Part shown: positions 16,861-25,989 of the stretch, piece by piece
Layout: the number at the start of each line of letters is the position of its first letter
How positions within the stretch are numbered: position 1 is the first letter of the stretch
NCBI RefSeq assembly: GCF_049686335.1
Contig: NZ_JBAVHX010000039.1
Location: 164,326 to 228,325, forward strand
Length of the DNA: 64,000 nucleotides
From: Buttiauxella sp049686335
GTDB lineage: Bacteria; Pseudomonadota; Gammaproteobacteria; Enterobacterales; Enterobacteriaceae
Direction of reading: 5' to 3'
Notes under the pieces: model-generated
The model's database searches: none
Seen by the model: only the letters and a program-made list of their open reading frames with translations
What the model was told of the DNA's origin: nothing
Position numbers and translations under genes: made by a program

Positions 16861-17314
16861 TCGAGTTATCGCATTACCTGATGAAGCCGCGACATTAGAA
16901 CTGGGTGCCTCTATGGCTAAAGCCTGCGAAGGGGCTACCGTCATTCATCTGTATGGTGACCTGGGTGCGGGGAAAACCACATTCAGCCGTGGTTTTGTGC
17001 AGGCGCTAGGCCATAAAGGGAACGTTAAAAGCCCAACCTATACGTTGGTGGAGCCTTACACCCTCGGTGATCTGATGGTGTATCACTTTGATCTTTACCG
17101 TCTTGCCGATCCAGAAGAACTCGAATTTATGGGAATCCGTGACTATTTCACCAATGATGCAATCAGTCTGGTGGAGTGGCCACAAAAAGGTCAGGGTGTG
17201 CTTCCAGAACCGGATGTCGAAATCCACCTAAGTTACCAGGCTGACGGGCGCGAAGCGTGTCTGAAAGCAGTTTCCTCATCTGGTGAGTCGTTACTGGCGC
17301 GGTTAGCCAAATAA
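16853..17314 (+). CDS. tsaE: tRNA t6A modification ATPase TsaE
   Basis: A 153-residue P-loop ATPase (GDLGAGKTTF) needed with TsaB, TsaC and TsaD for N6-threonylcarbamoyladenosine at position 37 of ANN-decoding tRNAs. The SPTYTLVEPY and HFDLYRL motifs are typical. The overlap with nnr implies coupled translation; amiB follows after 13 nt. Essential in E. coli. Confidence 0.96.
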   Translation: MINRVIALPDEAATLELGASMAKACEGATVIHLYGDLGAGKTTFSRGFVQALGHKGNVKSPTYTLVEPYTLGDLMVYHFDLYRLADPEELEFMGIRDYFTNDAISLVEWPQKGQGVLPEPDVEIHLSYQADGREACLKAVSSSGESLLARLAK

Positions 17315-17327
17315 CAAGGATGACGGG

Positions 17328-18662
17328 ATGATCTATCGCGTAAAAAGTTGGTTGATGGCTGTATGTTTACTGGTGTTGACCTCACAGGTCAGCGCCGCAA
17401 ATTTGGCAGATATTCAGGTATCAAACGGTGATTCTCAGGCCAGAATCACGTTTAGTTTTGTTGGCGATCCTGAATATGCTTTTTCTCAGGATGATAAGAA
17501 AAGCGTTGCACTGGACATCAAACAAACCGGCGTGATTAGAGGTCTGCCGCTGCTTTTCAGTGGCAATAACCTGGTGAAAAGCATCCGTTCGGGCCAACCG
17601 AAGGACAGTGATTCTTTACGGCTGGTCGTAGATCTCACGCAGGCGGGTAAAACACGTGCCGTGAAGCAGCAAAATGGTGCCAATTACACGGTGGTGTTTA
17701 CCATCAATGCCGATGCACCGCCGCCACCGCCACCTCCGCCACCTGTCGTGGCTAAACGCGTAGAAGCGCCTGTGATTACCCGCTCATCGGAACCGGCTAA
17801 AAATCCGTTTAATTCGCAAACTGTTACTGGCGTAGTCGGCTCGAATACGGTTATCCATCCGGCACGTACTAAGCGTGCCAGTACTCCACAATCTGATGCG
17901 GTGGTCGTGGCTATTGATGCCGGACACGGCGGACAGGATCCTGGTGCGATTGGGCCTGGCGGCACCAAAGAGAAAAACGTCACCATTTCTATCGCGCGTA
18001 AACTTCGCTCGCTACTGAATGACGACCCGATGTTTAAAGGCGTCCTAACCCGCGATGGAGACTATTTCATTTCGGTGATGGGGCGATCGGACGTTGCTCG
18101 TAAGCAGAACGCCAATATTCTGGTGTCGATTCATGCGGATGCTGCGCCAAACCGTGATGCTACCGGAGCTTCTGTCTGGGTGTTGTCAAATCGCCGTGCA
18201 AACAGCGAAATGGCAGGCTGGCTTGAGCAACACGAAAAGCAATCCGAGCTGCTCGGCGGTGCTGGTGACGTGCTGGCTAATAGCCAGGCAGACCCGTATC
18301 TCAGCCAGGCGGTACTGGATTTGCAATTCGGCCATTCCCAGCGTGTCGGGTATGATGTGGCGACCAAAGTTCTGGCGCAGATGCAGCGCGTAGGCTCGTT
18401 GCATAAACGTCGTCCGGAACATGCGAGCCTTGGGGTGTTACGTTCTCCAGACATTCCTTCTGTATTGGTGGAAACTGGGTTTATCAGTAACAACTCGGAA
18501 GAACGTCTGTTGGATAGCGATGATTACCAACAAAAAATCGCCCAGGCTATTTATCAAGGGTTAAGGGATTATTTCCAGACGCATCCATTACAATCTGCTC
18601 CTGATTCCTCTCAGACCGCACGCTCAGGCGTAGGTCTTGATCAGGTCGCGATTACTCAATAA
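17328..18662 (+). CDS. amiB: N-acetylmuramoyl-L-alanine amidase AmiB
   Basis: A 444-residue periplasmic zinc amidase splitting septal peptidoglycan. It has a signal peptide ending about residue 23 (QVSAA), an AMIN domain to about residue 125, and a Pro-rich linker with a nine-proline run near residue 135. The Amidase_3 domain follows, with DAGHGGQDPGA, SIHADA and VETGFISN as zinc- and catalysis-related motifs. It is activated at the septum by EnvC in E. coli. It lies 9 nt before mutL. Confidence 0.95.
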   Translation: MIYRVKSWLMAVCLLVLTSQVSAANLADIQVSNGDSQARITFSFVGDPEYAFSQDDKKSVALDIKQTGVIRGLPLLFSGNNLVKSIRSGQPKDSDSLRLVVDLTQAGKTRAVKQQNGANYTVVFTINADAPPPPPPPPPVVAKRVEAPVITRSSEPAKNPFNSQTVTGVVGSNTVIHPARTKRASTPQSDAVVVAIDAGHGGQDPGAIGPGGTKEKNVTISIARKLRSLLNDDPMFKGVLTRDGDYFISVMGRSDVARKQNANILVSIHADAAPNRDATGASVWVLSNRRANSEMAGWLEQHEKQSELLGGAGDVLANSQADPYLSQAVLDLQFGHSQRVGYDVATKVLAQMQRVGSLHKRRPEHASLGVLRSPDIPSVLVETGFISNNSEERLLDSDDYQQKIAQAIYQGLRDYFQTHPLQSAPDSSQTARSGVGLDQVAITQ

Positions 18663-18671
18663 GGATTTTGC

Positions 18672-20567
18672 ATGCCGATTCAGGTTTTGCCGCCGCAACT
18701 TGCCAACCAGATTGCTGCTGGCGAAGTGGTAGAGCGCCCCGCATCGGTGGTGAAAGAACTGGTTGAGAACAGTCTTGATGCAGGCGCCACGCGTATTGAT
18801 ATTGATATTGAACGTGGTGGTGCCAAGCTGATTCGCATCCGGGATAATGGCTGCGGGATTAAAAAAGACGAGCTGGCTCTGGCGCTAGCTCGCCATGCCA
18901 CCAGTAAAATCGCCACGCTTGATGACCTTGAGGCCATTATTAGCCTCGGTTTTCGTGGTGAGGCGCTTGCGAGTATTAGCTCTGTTGCACGGCTGACGTT
19001 AACCTCGCGCACCGCTGAACAAAGCGAGGCGTGGCAAGCCTATGCCGAAGGGCGTGAACAGGATGTGACGGTGAAACCCGCCGCGCATCCTGTCGGAACC
19101 ACGCTTGAGGTGTTGGACTTGTTCTACAACACGCCTGCGCGTCGCAAGTTCATGCGTACCGAAAAAACCGAATTCAATCACATAGATGAGATCGTCAGAC
19201 GTATTGCGCTGGCGCGCTTTGATGTGTCGATAAATCTCACCCATAACGGCAAAGTGATTCGTCAGTACCGTGCAGTTACACAAGGCGCACCGCGTGAGCG
19301 ACGCCTTGGGTCGATTTGCGGCACTGCATTCCTCGAACAAGCGCTGGCCATCGAATGGCAACATGGTGATTTGGCTTTGCGTGGCTGGGTGGCTGAGCCG
19401 TCAGCGACCACCTCTGCACTGGCAGAAATTCAATATTGTTATGTAAATGGACGCATGATGCGCGATCGCTTGATCAATCATGCGATTCGCCAGGCCTGTG
19501 AAGATAAGCTTGGAGCCGATCAACAACCGGCGTTCGTGCTATATCTTGAAATTGACCCGCATCAGGTGGATGTGAACGTGCATCCCGCTAAACATGAAGT
19601 TCGTTTCCATCAGTCGCGTCTGGTGCATGATTTTATCTACCAGGGTGTGTTGAGTGTCTTGCAGCAGCAGAGCGAAAATCGTCTGCCGCTGGAAGAGACC
19701 GCGGAAGATCCGCAACCACGCTGGCAGCCTGAAAATCGCGTGGCATCAGGGCGTAATCAGTTTGCGACGCCTGGTCCTGCCACAGCACATCGTGAAACGT
19801 CTTATCGTGAAACCGCGCCTCGTAGTTCTGGCCCAAATACCAGTGGGGATAGCCGCGCGAGTACGCATAAAAGTGCCCCGTTGTGGCCTCATGCGGCGCC
19901 TGGTTTTCAGAAGAAAGAAGGCGCGTTGTACCGCGAGTTACTGAATACGCCTTCACCAGTGACGGAAAACCGCATCACTGAGCCAGAAGTTGTCGAAGCA
20001 CTAGACGCCCATGCGCAAAGTTTTGGCCGTGTGCTGACGGTTCTGGCACCCGATGTCGCATTGTTGGAACGCGAAGGCAAATTGATGCTGCTTTCCCTGA
20101 GCGTCGCTGAACGTTGGCTGCGAATGGCACAACTTGTCCCTGGTTGTGAAGGTGCCCGAGCTCAACCCTTGCTGATCCCCGTTCGTTTGAAAGTCACCAA
20201 AGAAGAGCAGGACATTTTGGTGAAAAATCAGCCGCTTTTACTGGAAATGGGCATCGATTTTGCTGTTGAGTCGCGTCAGATAACAATTCGCACGGTACCT
20301 TTACCTTTGCGTAAACAAAATTTACAAATCTTGATTCACGAACTGCCAGGATACCTGGCGCAACAGACAGAGGTTAACTCAACACAGATTGCTCAATGGT
20401 TTGCTCGTCAAATGGACGGCTTTCATGAACAATGGAACCAGGCGCAAGCTATTGCCCTGCTCGCTGATGTAGAACGCCTTTGTCCGCAGCTGGTGAAATC
20501 ACCACCTGGCGGTTTGATACAACCTGTTGATTTACAATTGGCGATGAACGCCCTGAAACATGACTGA
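18672..20567 (+). CDS. mutL: DNA mismatch repair protein MutL
   Basis: A 631-residue GHKL ATPase (E. coli 615). The N-terminal domain has motif I around KELVENSLDAGA, DNGCGI and GFRGEALASI. A Pro/Ser/Thr-rich linker spans roughly residues 340-440. The C-terminal dimerisation domain lacks the metal-binding endonuclease motif, as expected where MutH is present. It links MutS mismatch recognition to MutH and UvrD. Its end overlaps miaA by 8 nt. Confidence 0.96.
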   Translation: MPIQVLPPQLANQIAAGEVVERPASVVKELVENSLDAGATRIDIDIERGGAKLIRIRDNGCGIKKDELALALARHATSKIATLDDLEAIISLGFRGEALASISSVARLTLTSRTAEQSEAWQAYAEGREQDVTVKPAAHPVGTTLEVLDLFYNTPARRKFMRTEKTEFNHIDEIVRRIALARFDVSINLTHNGKVIRQYRAVTQGAPRERRLGSICGTAFLEQALAIEWQHGDLALRGWVAEPSATTSALAEIQYCYVNGRMMRDRLINHAIRQACEDKLGADQQPAFVLYLEIDPHQVDVNVHPAKHEVRFHQSRLVHDFIYQGVLSVLQQQSENRLPLEETAEDPQPRWQPENRVASGRNQFATPGPATAHRETSYRETAPRSSGPNTSGDSRASTHKSAPLWPHAAPGFQKKEGALYRELLNTPSPVTENRITEPEVVEALDAHAQSFGRVLTVLAPDVALLEREGKLMLLSLSVAERWLRMAQLVPGCEGARAQPLLIPVRLKVTKEEQDILVKNQPLLLEMGIDFAVESRQITIRTVPLPLRKQNLQILIHELPGYLAQQTEVNSTQIAQWFARQMDGFHEQWNQAQAIALLADVERLCPQLVKSPPGGLIQPVDLQLAMNALKHD

Positions 20568-21507
20568 AGTTAAGCAAAACCTGCCACAGGCAATTTTTCT
20601 GATGGGGCCGACGGCCTCTGGTAAGACAGCGTTAGCCATTAATTTGCGTAAAACGTTGCCAGTAGAGTTGATAAGCGTCGATTCGGCCCTTATCTATCAA
20701 GGGATGGACATCGGTACAGCGAAGCCCACGGCGCAAGAACTAGCCCAGGCTCCGCATCGGTTACTTGATATTCTCGACCCGGCACAGGCTTATTCTGCCG
20801 CAGATTTTCGGCGTGACGCGCTGGCTGAAATGGCGGAAATTACCGCGAGCGGACGTATCCCCTTGTTAGTAGGGGGAACGATGCTCTACTTCAAGGCATT
20901 GTTAGAAGGTTTATCGCCGTTGCCATCCGCCGATCCACTTGTTCGGGAACGGATAGAAAAACAGGCAGCAGAGCAAGGATGGGAGGCGTTGCATCGTGAG
21001 TTAGCACTGGTTGACCCAGTGGCCGCTGCGCGTATTCATCCAAATGATCCACAAAGGCTTTCCCGGGCACTGGAAGTTTTTTTCATTTCGGGTAAAACTT
21101 TAACGGAACTGACACAAACGTCAGGAGAAGCTCTGCCTTACCAGGTGCATCAGTTCGCCATCGCCCCGGCGAGCCGTGAACTGCTCCATCAAAGAATTGA
21201 GCAGCGTTTTCATCAGATGTTAGCTTCTGGATTTGAAGCTGAAGTACGGGCTCTTTTTGCCCGTGGTGATTTGCATACGGACATGCCTTCCATTCGTTGT
21301 GTGGGTTACCGGCAGATGTGGTCTTATCTGGCGGGTGAAATTCCTCATGATGAAATGGTTTATCGTGGTATTTGCGCGACGAGACAATTGGCTAAGCGTC
21401 AAATGACCTGGTTGAGAGGTTGGGAAGGTGTTCACTGGTTAGACAGTGATAATCCGTCTCAGTCTTACAACGATGTACTACAGGTAGTTAGTGCGAAGCA
21501 TCAATGA
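20560..21507 (+). CDS. miaA: tRNA dimethylallyltransferase MiaA
   Basis: A 315-residue enzyme adding the isopentenyl group to A37 of UNN-decoding tRNAs, the first step to ms2i6A. P-loop GPTASGKTAL, DSALIYQGMDIGTAKP and GGTMLYFKALLEG are all conserved. The start overlaps mutL. In E. coli promoters for hfq lie within and after miaA; the 102-bp gap before hfq could hold one. Confidence 0.96.
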   Translation: MTEVKQNLPQAIFLMGPTASGKTALAINLRKTLPVELISVDSALIYQGMDIGTAKPTAQELAQAPHRLLDILDPAQAYSAADFRRDALAEMAEITASGRIPLLVGGTMLYFKALLEGLSPLPSADPLVRERIEKQAAEQGWEALHRELALVDPVAAARIHPNDPQRLSRALEVFFISGKTLTELTQTSGEALPYQVHQFAIAPASRELLHQRIEQRFHQMLASGFEAEVRALFARGDLHTDMPSIRCVGYRQMWSYLAGEIPHDEMVYRGICATRQLAKRQMTWLRGWEGVHWLDSDNPSQSYNDVLQVVSAKHQ

Positions 21508-21609
21508 ATGTGTACAATTGAATCGTTATGGTGCGCAGTATCTTACGCAGTTTTTCAGAGCCTCAGGGTTCTTGAGTTACAAACAACAAGCATATAAGGA
21601 AAAGATAGA

Positions 21610-21918
21610 ATGGCTAAGGGGCAATCATTACAAGATCCGTTCTTGAACGCACTGCGTCGCGAACGTGTTCCAGTTTCTATTTATTTGGTGAATGGTATTA
21701 AGCTGCAAGGTCAGATTGAGTCTTTTGATCAGTTTGTGATCCTGTTGAAAAACACGGTTAGCCAGATGGTCTATAAGCACGCGATTTCAACTGTTGTTCC
21801 GTCTCGTCCGGTATCTCATCACAGCAATAACACCGGTACAAGCGGTTCTGGCAGCTACCACCATGGTGGAAGTGCGCAAGGTTCTGCGCCACAACAAGAC
21901 AACGAAGACGCTGAATAA
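21610..21918 (+). CDS. hfq: RNA chaperone Hfq
   Basis: A 102-residue Sm-like protein identical in the core to E. coli Hfq: proximal-face residues QDPFLN, and Sm2 KHAISTVVPSR ending about residue 65. The disordered C-terminal tail is His/Gly/Ser-rich and ends in acidic DNEDAE. The hexamer pairs small RNAs with mRNAs. SD AAGGAAAAG precedes the ATG. Confidence 0.98.
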   Translation: MAKGQSLQDPFLNALRRERVPVSIYLVNGIKLQGQIESFDQFVILLKNTVSQMVYKHAISTVVPSRPVSHHSNNTGTSGSGSYHHGGSAQGSAPQQDNEDAE

Positions 21919-21942
21919 GGCGTAAACACGTTGTTTTTCCAA

Positions 21943-21983
21943 GCCGGGGAACCAGGGATGCTGGGTTCCCCGCTGGTCTTTTT
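21943..21983 (+). terminator. Hairpin with T-run between hfq and hflX
   Basis: GGGGAACC (21946-21953) pairs with GGTTCCCC about 10 nt later, and a CTTTTT run follows. It is a plausible partial terminator that lowers read-through from hfq into hflX. The hflX ribosome site GAGAGG starts directly after it. Confidence 0.6.
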
Positions 21984-21997
21984 GAGAGGTTATACGC

Positions 21998-23278
21998 TTG
22001 TTTGACCGTTATGATGCCGGTGAGCAGGCGGTGCTGGTACACATCTATTTTTCGCAAGACAAAGACATGGAAGATCTAGAGGAGTTTGAATCTCTGGTCT
22101 CTTCAGCCGGTGTCGAAGCATTGCAGGTGGTTACTGGTAGCCGTAAAGCTCCTCACCCGAAGTATTTTGTTGGTGAAGGTAAGGCAATTGAGATTGCCGA
22201 TGCAGTGAAAGCCACTGGGGCATCGGTCATTTTATTTGATCATGCGTTGTCTCCAGCTCAGGAGCGTAACCTCGAAGCGCTGTGTGAATGTCGCGTCGTC
22301 GACAGAACCGGCCTGATTTTAGATATTTTTGCTCAACGTGCGCGTACCCATGAAGGTAAGTTGCAGGTTGAGCTTGCTCAGTTACGTCACATGGCCACTC
22401 GCCTGGTGCGTGGCTGGACTCACCTTGAGCGTCAGGGAGGGGGGATAGGTTCACGAGGCCCTGGGGAAACTCAGCTTGAAACCGACCGCCGTTTGTTACG
22501 CAATCGGATTATGCAGATCCTTGGTCGCTTAGAACGAGTTGAAAAACAACGTGAGCAAGGTCGAAGATCGCGTGCCAAGGCTGACATCCCAACCGTTTCT
22601 CTGGTGGGCTACACCAACGCCGGTAAATCCACCCTGTTTAACCAAATAACAGCGGCAGACGTCTATGCCGCAGATCAGTTGTTTGCCACACTGGATCCTA
22701 CATTGCGTCGTATTGACGTGACCGATGTTGGCGAAACCATTCTGGCAGATACAGTAGGTTTTATTCGTCACTTGCCACACGATTTGGTGGCAGCGTTTAA
22801 AGCGACCTTGCAGGAAACACGTCAGGCCACATTGTTATTACATGTGATTGACGCAAGTGACCTCAGGATCCAGGAAAACATTGCCGCGGTTGATACCGTT
22901 CTCGAAGAGATTGAGGCGAATGAAATTCCGACGCTGTTGGTAATGAATAAAGTCGATATGTTGGATGACTTTGTTCCGCGAATCGACAGAGATGATGAAA
23001 ATATGCCGATACGGGTCTGGCTTTCTGCCCAGACTGGTGACGGCGTTCCACTGCTTTTCCAGGCTTTGACTGAGCGTTTATCTGGTGAAATTGCACAGCA
23101 TACGTTGTGCTTGCCCCCCCAGGCTGGGCGTCTGCGAAGCCGTTTTTATCAGCTTCAGGCAATAGAAAAAGAGTGGATGGAGGAGGACGGCAGTGTTGGC
23201 TTACAAATTCGTATGCCTATTGTTGACTGGCGTCGCCTCTGTAAACAAGAACCGGCACTCGCTGACTACATCGTTTAG
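21998..23278 (+). CDS. hflX: Ribosome-splitting GTPase HflX
   Basis: A 426-residue Obg-HflX GTPase that splits stalled or heat-damaged 70S ribosomes. A TTG start at 21998 is supported by GAGAGG 8 nt upstream and the E. coli-like MFDRYDAGEQAV. The HflX domain has GSRKAPHPKYFVGEGKA and a glycine-rich GGIGSRGPGETQLETDRR. The G domain has GYTNAGKST, DTVGFI and NKVD. Part of the hfq-hflXKC unit. Confidence 0.95.
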   Translation: MFDRYDAGEQAVLVHIYFSQDKDMEDLEEFESLVSSAGVEALQVVTGSRKAPHPKYFVGEGKAIEIADAVKATGASVILFDHALSPAQERNLEALCECRVVDRTGLILDIFAQRARTHEGKLQVELAQLRHMATRLVRGWTHLERQGGGIGSRGPGETQLETDRRLLRNRIMQILGRLERVEKQREQGRRSRAKADIPTVSLVGYTNAGKSTLFNQITAADVYAADQLFATLDPTLRRIDVTDVGETILADTVGFIRHLPHDLVAAFKATLQETRQATLLLHVIDASDLRIQENIAAVDTVLEEIEANEIPTLLVMNKVDMLDDFVPRIDRDDENMPIRVWLSAQTGDGVPLLFQALTERLSGEIAQHTLCLPPQAGRLRSRFYQLQAIEKEWMEEDGSVGLQIRMPIVDWRRLCKQEPALADYIV

Positions 23279-23352
23279 CAAGTCAAGGGACTGTCCTGAA
23301 GACTTTTTCCCCTTAGGGGGATATCACCGCACAACAAATATGGAGCATAAAC

Positions 23353-24618
23353 ATGGCGTGGAATCAGCCCGGTAATAACGGACAGGACCGCGACCCGTGG
23401 GGAAGCAGCAAACCTGGCGGCGACTCTGGGGGTAACAAAGGAGGGCGGGATCAGGGGCCTCCTGATCTGGATGATATCTTCCGGAAATTAAGCAAAAAAC
23501 TCGGCGGCCTGGGCGGCGGTAAAAGCGGTGGTGGTGGCGGTACCGGTGGCGGTTCTTCACAACTTCCTCGCCCTCACATCGGTGGCCGTATGGTCGGCAT
23601 CGTTGCTGCTGTAGCCGTAGTTATTTGGGCTGCAACTGGGTTCTATACCATCAAAGAAGCAGAACGTGGTGTTGTGACGCGTTTTGGCCAATTCAGCCAT
23701 CTGGTTGAGCCGGGCCTGAACTGGAAACCAACATTCATTGATAGCGTCCGAGCGGTTAACGTTGAAGCAGTACGCGAATTAGCGGCTTCCGGTGTGATGC
23801 TGACATCTGACGAGAACGTGGTTCGCGTCGAAATGAACGTTCAGTATCGTGTTACCGATCCGCGTCGTTACCTGTTTAGCGTAACCAGCGCAGACGATAG
23901 CTTGCGTCAGGCAACCGACAGCGCATTGCGTGGTGTTATTGGTAAATACACCATGGATAAGATCCTCACCGAGGGTCGTACCATCATTCGAAATGATACT
24001 CAGCGCGAACTGGAAGAAACCATTCGTCCATACAACATGGGTATCACCTTGCTGGACGTCAACTTCCAGGCTGCTCGTCCGCCGGAAGAGGTGAAAGCAG
24101 CGTTTGATGACGCGATTTCCGCGCGTGAAAACGAACAGCAATACATCCGTGAAGCAGAAGCCTATACCAACGAAGTTCAGCCACGTGCTAACGGTCAGGC
24201 GCAGCGTATTCTTGAAGAAGCTCGTGCTTATAAAACACAGACCGTGTTAGAAGCGCAGGGTGAAGTTGCCCGCTTCGCGAAGATGTTGCCGGAATACAAA
24301 GCTGCACCGGAAATTACCCGTGAGCGTCTGTATATCGAGACCATGGAAAAAGTGCTTAGCCATACCCGTAAAGTTCTGGTTAACGACAAAGGGGGCAACC
24401 TGATGGTTCTGCCTTTGGATCAGATGCTTAAAGGCGGCTCACAACCTGCAGCAAAGAGTGATACCAGTGGGGCGAATAACTTGTTACGTCTGCCACCGGC
24501 AAACAGCTCTAGCAGCGGTAGCGCCAGCACACAGTCCTCATCAAGTCGGGGCGATATCATGGATCAGCGTCGTGCCGATGCACAGCGCACTGATAACCAG
24601 CGCGTAGGGAGTGAATAA
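23353..24618 (+). CDS. hflK: FtsH modulator HflK (SPFH family)
   Basis: A 421-residue type II membrane protein. It has a Gly/Asp-rich cytoplasmic N-terminus to about residue 70, one transmembrane helix around 80-100, an SPFH/band-7 domain, a coiled coil and a Ser/Gln-rich tail. With HflC it forms the large periplasmic cage around FtsH and modulates membrane-protein proteolysis. Separated from hflC by 2 nt. Three further SPFH paralogues occur at 59459-63439. Confidence 0.97.
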   Translation: MAWNQPGNNGQDRDPWGSSKPGGDSGGNKGGRDQGPPDLDDIFRKLSKKLGGLGGGKSGGGGGTGGGSSQLPRPHIGGRMVGIVAAVAVVIWAATGFYTIKEAERGVVTRFGQFSHLVEPGLNWKPTFIDSVRAVNVEAVRELAASGVMLTSDENVVRVEMNVQYRVTDPRRYLFSVTSADDSLRQATDSALRGVIGKYTMDKILTEGRTIIRNDTQRELEETIRPYNMGITLLDVNFQAARPPEEVKAAFDDAISARENEQQYIREAEAYTNEVQPRANGQAQRILEEARAYKTQTVLEAQGEVARFAKMLPEYKAAPEITRERLYIETMEKVLSHTRKVLVNDKGGNLMVLPLDQMLKGGSQPAAKSDTSGANNLLRLPPANSSSSGSASTQSSSSRGDIMDQRRADAQRTDNQRVGSE

Positions 24619-24620
24619 CG

Positions 24621-25625
24621 ATGCGTAAGTCAGTCATTGCTTTAATTATCATCGTGCTGGTAGTGCTGTTTACCTCGGTGTTCGTGGTGCAGGAAGGCGA
24701 GCGCGGGATTACGTTACGCTTCGGTAAAGTGTTGCGTGATGACGAAAACAAACCAGTGGTCTATGAACCAGGTCTGCATTTCAAAGTACCGTTTATCGAG
24801 TCGGTGAAAACCCTTGATGCGCGTATTCAGACCATGGACAACCAGGCCGATCGCTTTGTAACCAAAGAGAAGAAAGACCTGATCGTTGATTCTTATATCA
24901 AATGGCGTATCAGCGATTTCAGTCGTTACTACCTGGCAACCGGTGGTGGTGATGTTTCTCAGGCAGAAGTGCTGCTAAAACGTAAATTCAGTGACCGTCT
25001 GCGTTCTGAAATCGGTCGTCTTGATGTGAAAGACATCGTGACTGATTCTCGTGGCCGTCTGACGCTGGATGTCCGTGATGCGCTGAACTCTGGTACTGCA
25101 GGTACTGACGATGAAGTCGCAACACCGGCTGCGGATGATGCAATCGCATCGGCTGCTGCGCGTGTAACGGCGGAAACCAAAGGTAAAGTGCCAGTGGTGA
25201 ATCCGAACAGTATGGCGGCGCTGGGTATTGAAGTGGTCGATGTGCGTATCAAGCAGATCAACCTGCCAGCAGAGGTTTCTGAAGCCATCTACAACCGTAT
25301 GCGTGCAGAGCGTGAAGCCGTTGCTCGTCGTCACCGTTCACAAGGTCAGGAAGAAGCTGAGAAGCTGCGTGCGACCGCCGACTACGAAGTAACTCGTACT
25401 CTGGCAGAAGCTGAGCGTCAGGGCCGTATTAGCCGTGGTGAAGGTGATGCTGAAGCTGCCAAACTGTTTGCTGATGCATTCAGCCAGGATCCAGACTTCT
25501 ATGCCTTCATTCGTAGCCTGCGTGCTTACGAGGCAAGCTTCAATTCTGGTCAGGACGTGATGGTGTTAAGCCCGGAGAATGATTTCTTCCGCTATATGAA
25601 AACACCCGCGAACAGTTCACGTTAA
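24621..25625 (+). CDS. hflC: FtsH modulator HflC (SPFH family)
   Basis: A 334-residue partner of HflK with an N-terminal transmembrane helix (residues 4-21), a band-7 domain (VVQEGERGITLRFGKV) and a coiled-coil region rich in Glu/Ala (RSQGQEEAEKLRATADYE). It forms a hetero-oligomer with HflK on the periplasmic side of the inner membrane. Followed by a strong terminator. Confidence 0.97.
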   Translation: MRKSVIALIIIVLVVLFTSVFVVQEGERGITLRFGKVLRDDENKPVVYEPGLHFKVPFIESVKTLDARIQTMDNQADRFVTKEKKDLIVDSYIKWRISDFSRYYLATGGGDVSQAEVLLKRKFSDRLRSEIGRLDVKDIVTDSRGRLTLDVRDALNSGTAGTDDEVATPAADDAIASAAARVTAETKGKVPVVNPNSMAALGIEVVDVRIKQINLPAEVSEAIYNRMRAEREAVARRHRSQGQEEAEKLRATADYEVTRTLAEAERQGRISRGEGDAEAAKLFADAFSQDPDFYAFIRSLRAYEASFNSGQDVMVLSPENDFFRYMKTPANSSR

Positions 25626-25642
25626 TCTTCGCAAGTGATACA

Positions 25643-25670
25643 AGAGCCGGTTAAAACCGGCTCTTTTTTT
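25643..25670 (+). terminator. Terminator after hflC
   Basis: Perfect stem AGAGCCGG/CCGGCTCT with TTAAAA loop and a seven-T run; ends the long nnr-hflC unit. Confidence 0.9.
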
Positions 25671-25689
25671 ATTGGTGTTTGAGGGAAAT

Positions 25690-25887
25690 ATGAATTCGAC
25701 TATCTGGATGGCATTAGCGTTAGTTTTAGTGCTCGAAGGACTCGGGCCGATGCTTTATCCGAGAATGTGGCGCCGAATGATTGCCGCTTTAACTCAGCTT
25801 CCCGACAACACCCTGCGCCGTTTTGGTGGCGGTCTAGTGGTTGCGGGTATCGTTATCTACTACATGTTGAGTCGAACCGGCGGTTGA
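25690..25887 (+). CDS. yjeT: Small inner-membrane protein YjeT (DUF2065)
   Basis: A 65-residue protein with two hydrophobic segments (TIWMALALVLVLEGLGPML and GGGLVVAGIVIYYML) and a basic loop between. It matches E. coli YjeT; function unknown. The ATG at 25690 follows GAGGG closely; a slightly longer frame from 25672 would begin inside the hflC terminator. Confidence 0.9.
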   Translation: MNSTIWMALALVLVLEGLGPMLYPRMWRRMIAALTQLPDNTLRRFGGGLVVAGIVIYYMLSRTGG

Positions 25888-25893
25888 TGGACA

Positions 25894-25923
25894 TTGAGGG
25901 CGGTGATTACCATTTTGTATACT
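25894..25923 (+). promoter_or_regulatory. Candidate purA promoter
   Basis: TTGAGG (25894-25899), 18-bp spacer, TATACT (25918-25923), 66 bp before the purA start. A partial PurR-like half site (AAGCAAACG at 25968-25976) lies downstream; E. coli purA is PurR-regulated, but this match is weak. Confidence 0.45.
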
Positions 25924-25989
25924 AAAAGGGCTGATCATCGTTGAAACCGATGGTAGAATCCTTTTTTAAGCAAACGGTGATTTTGAAAA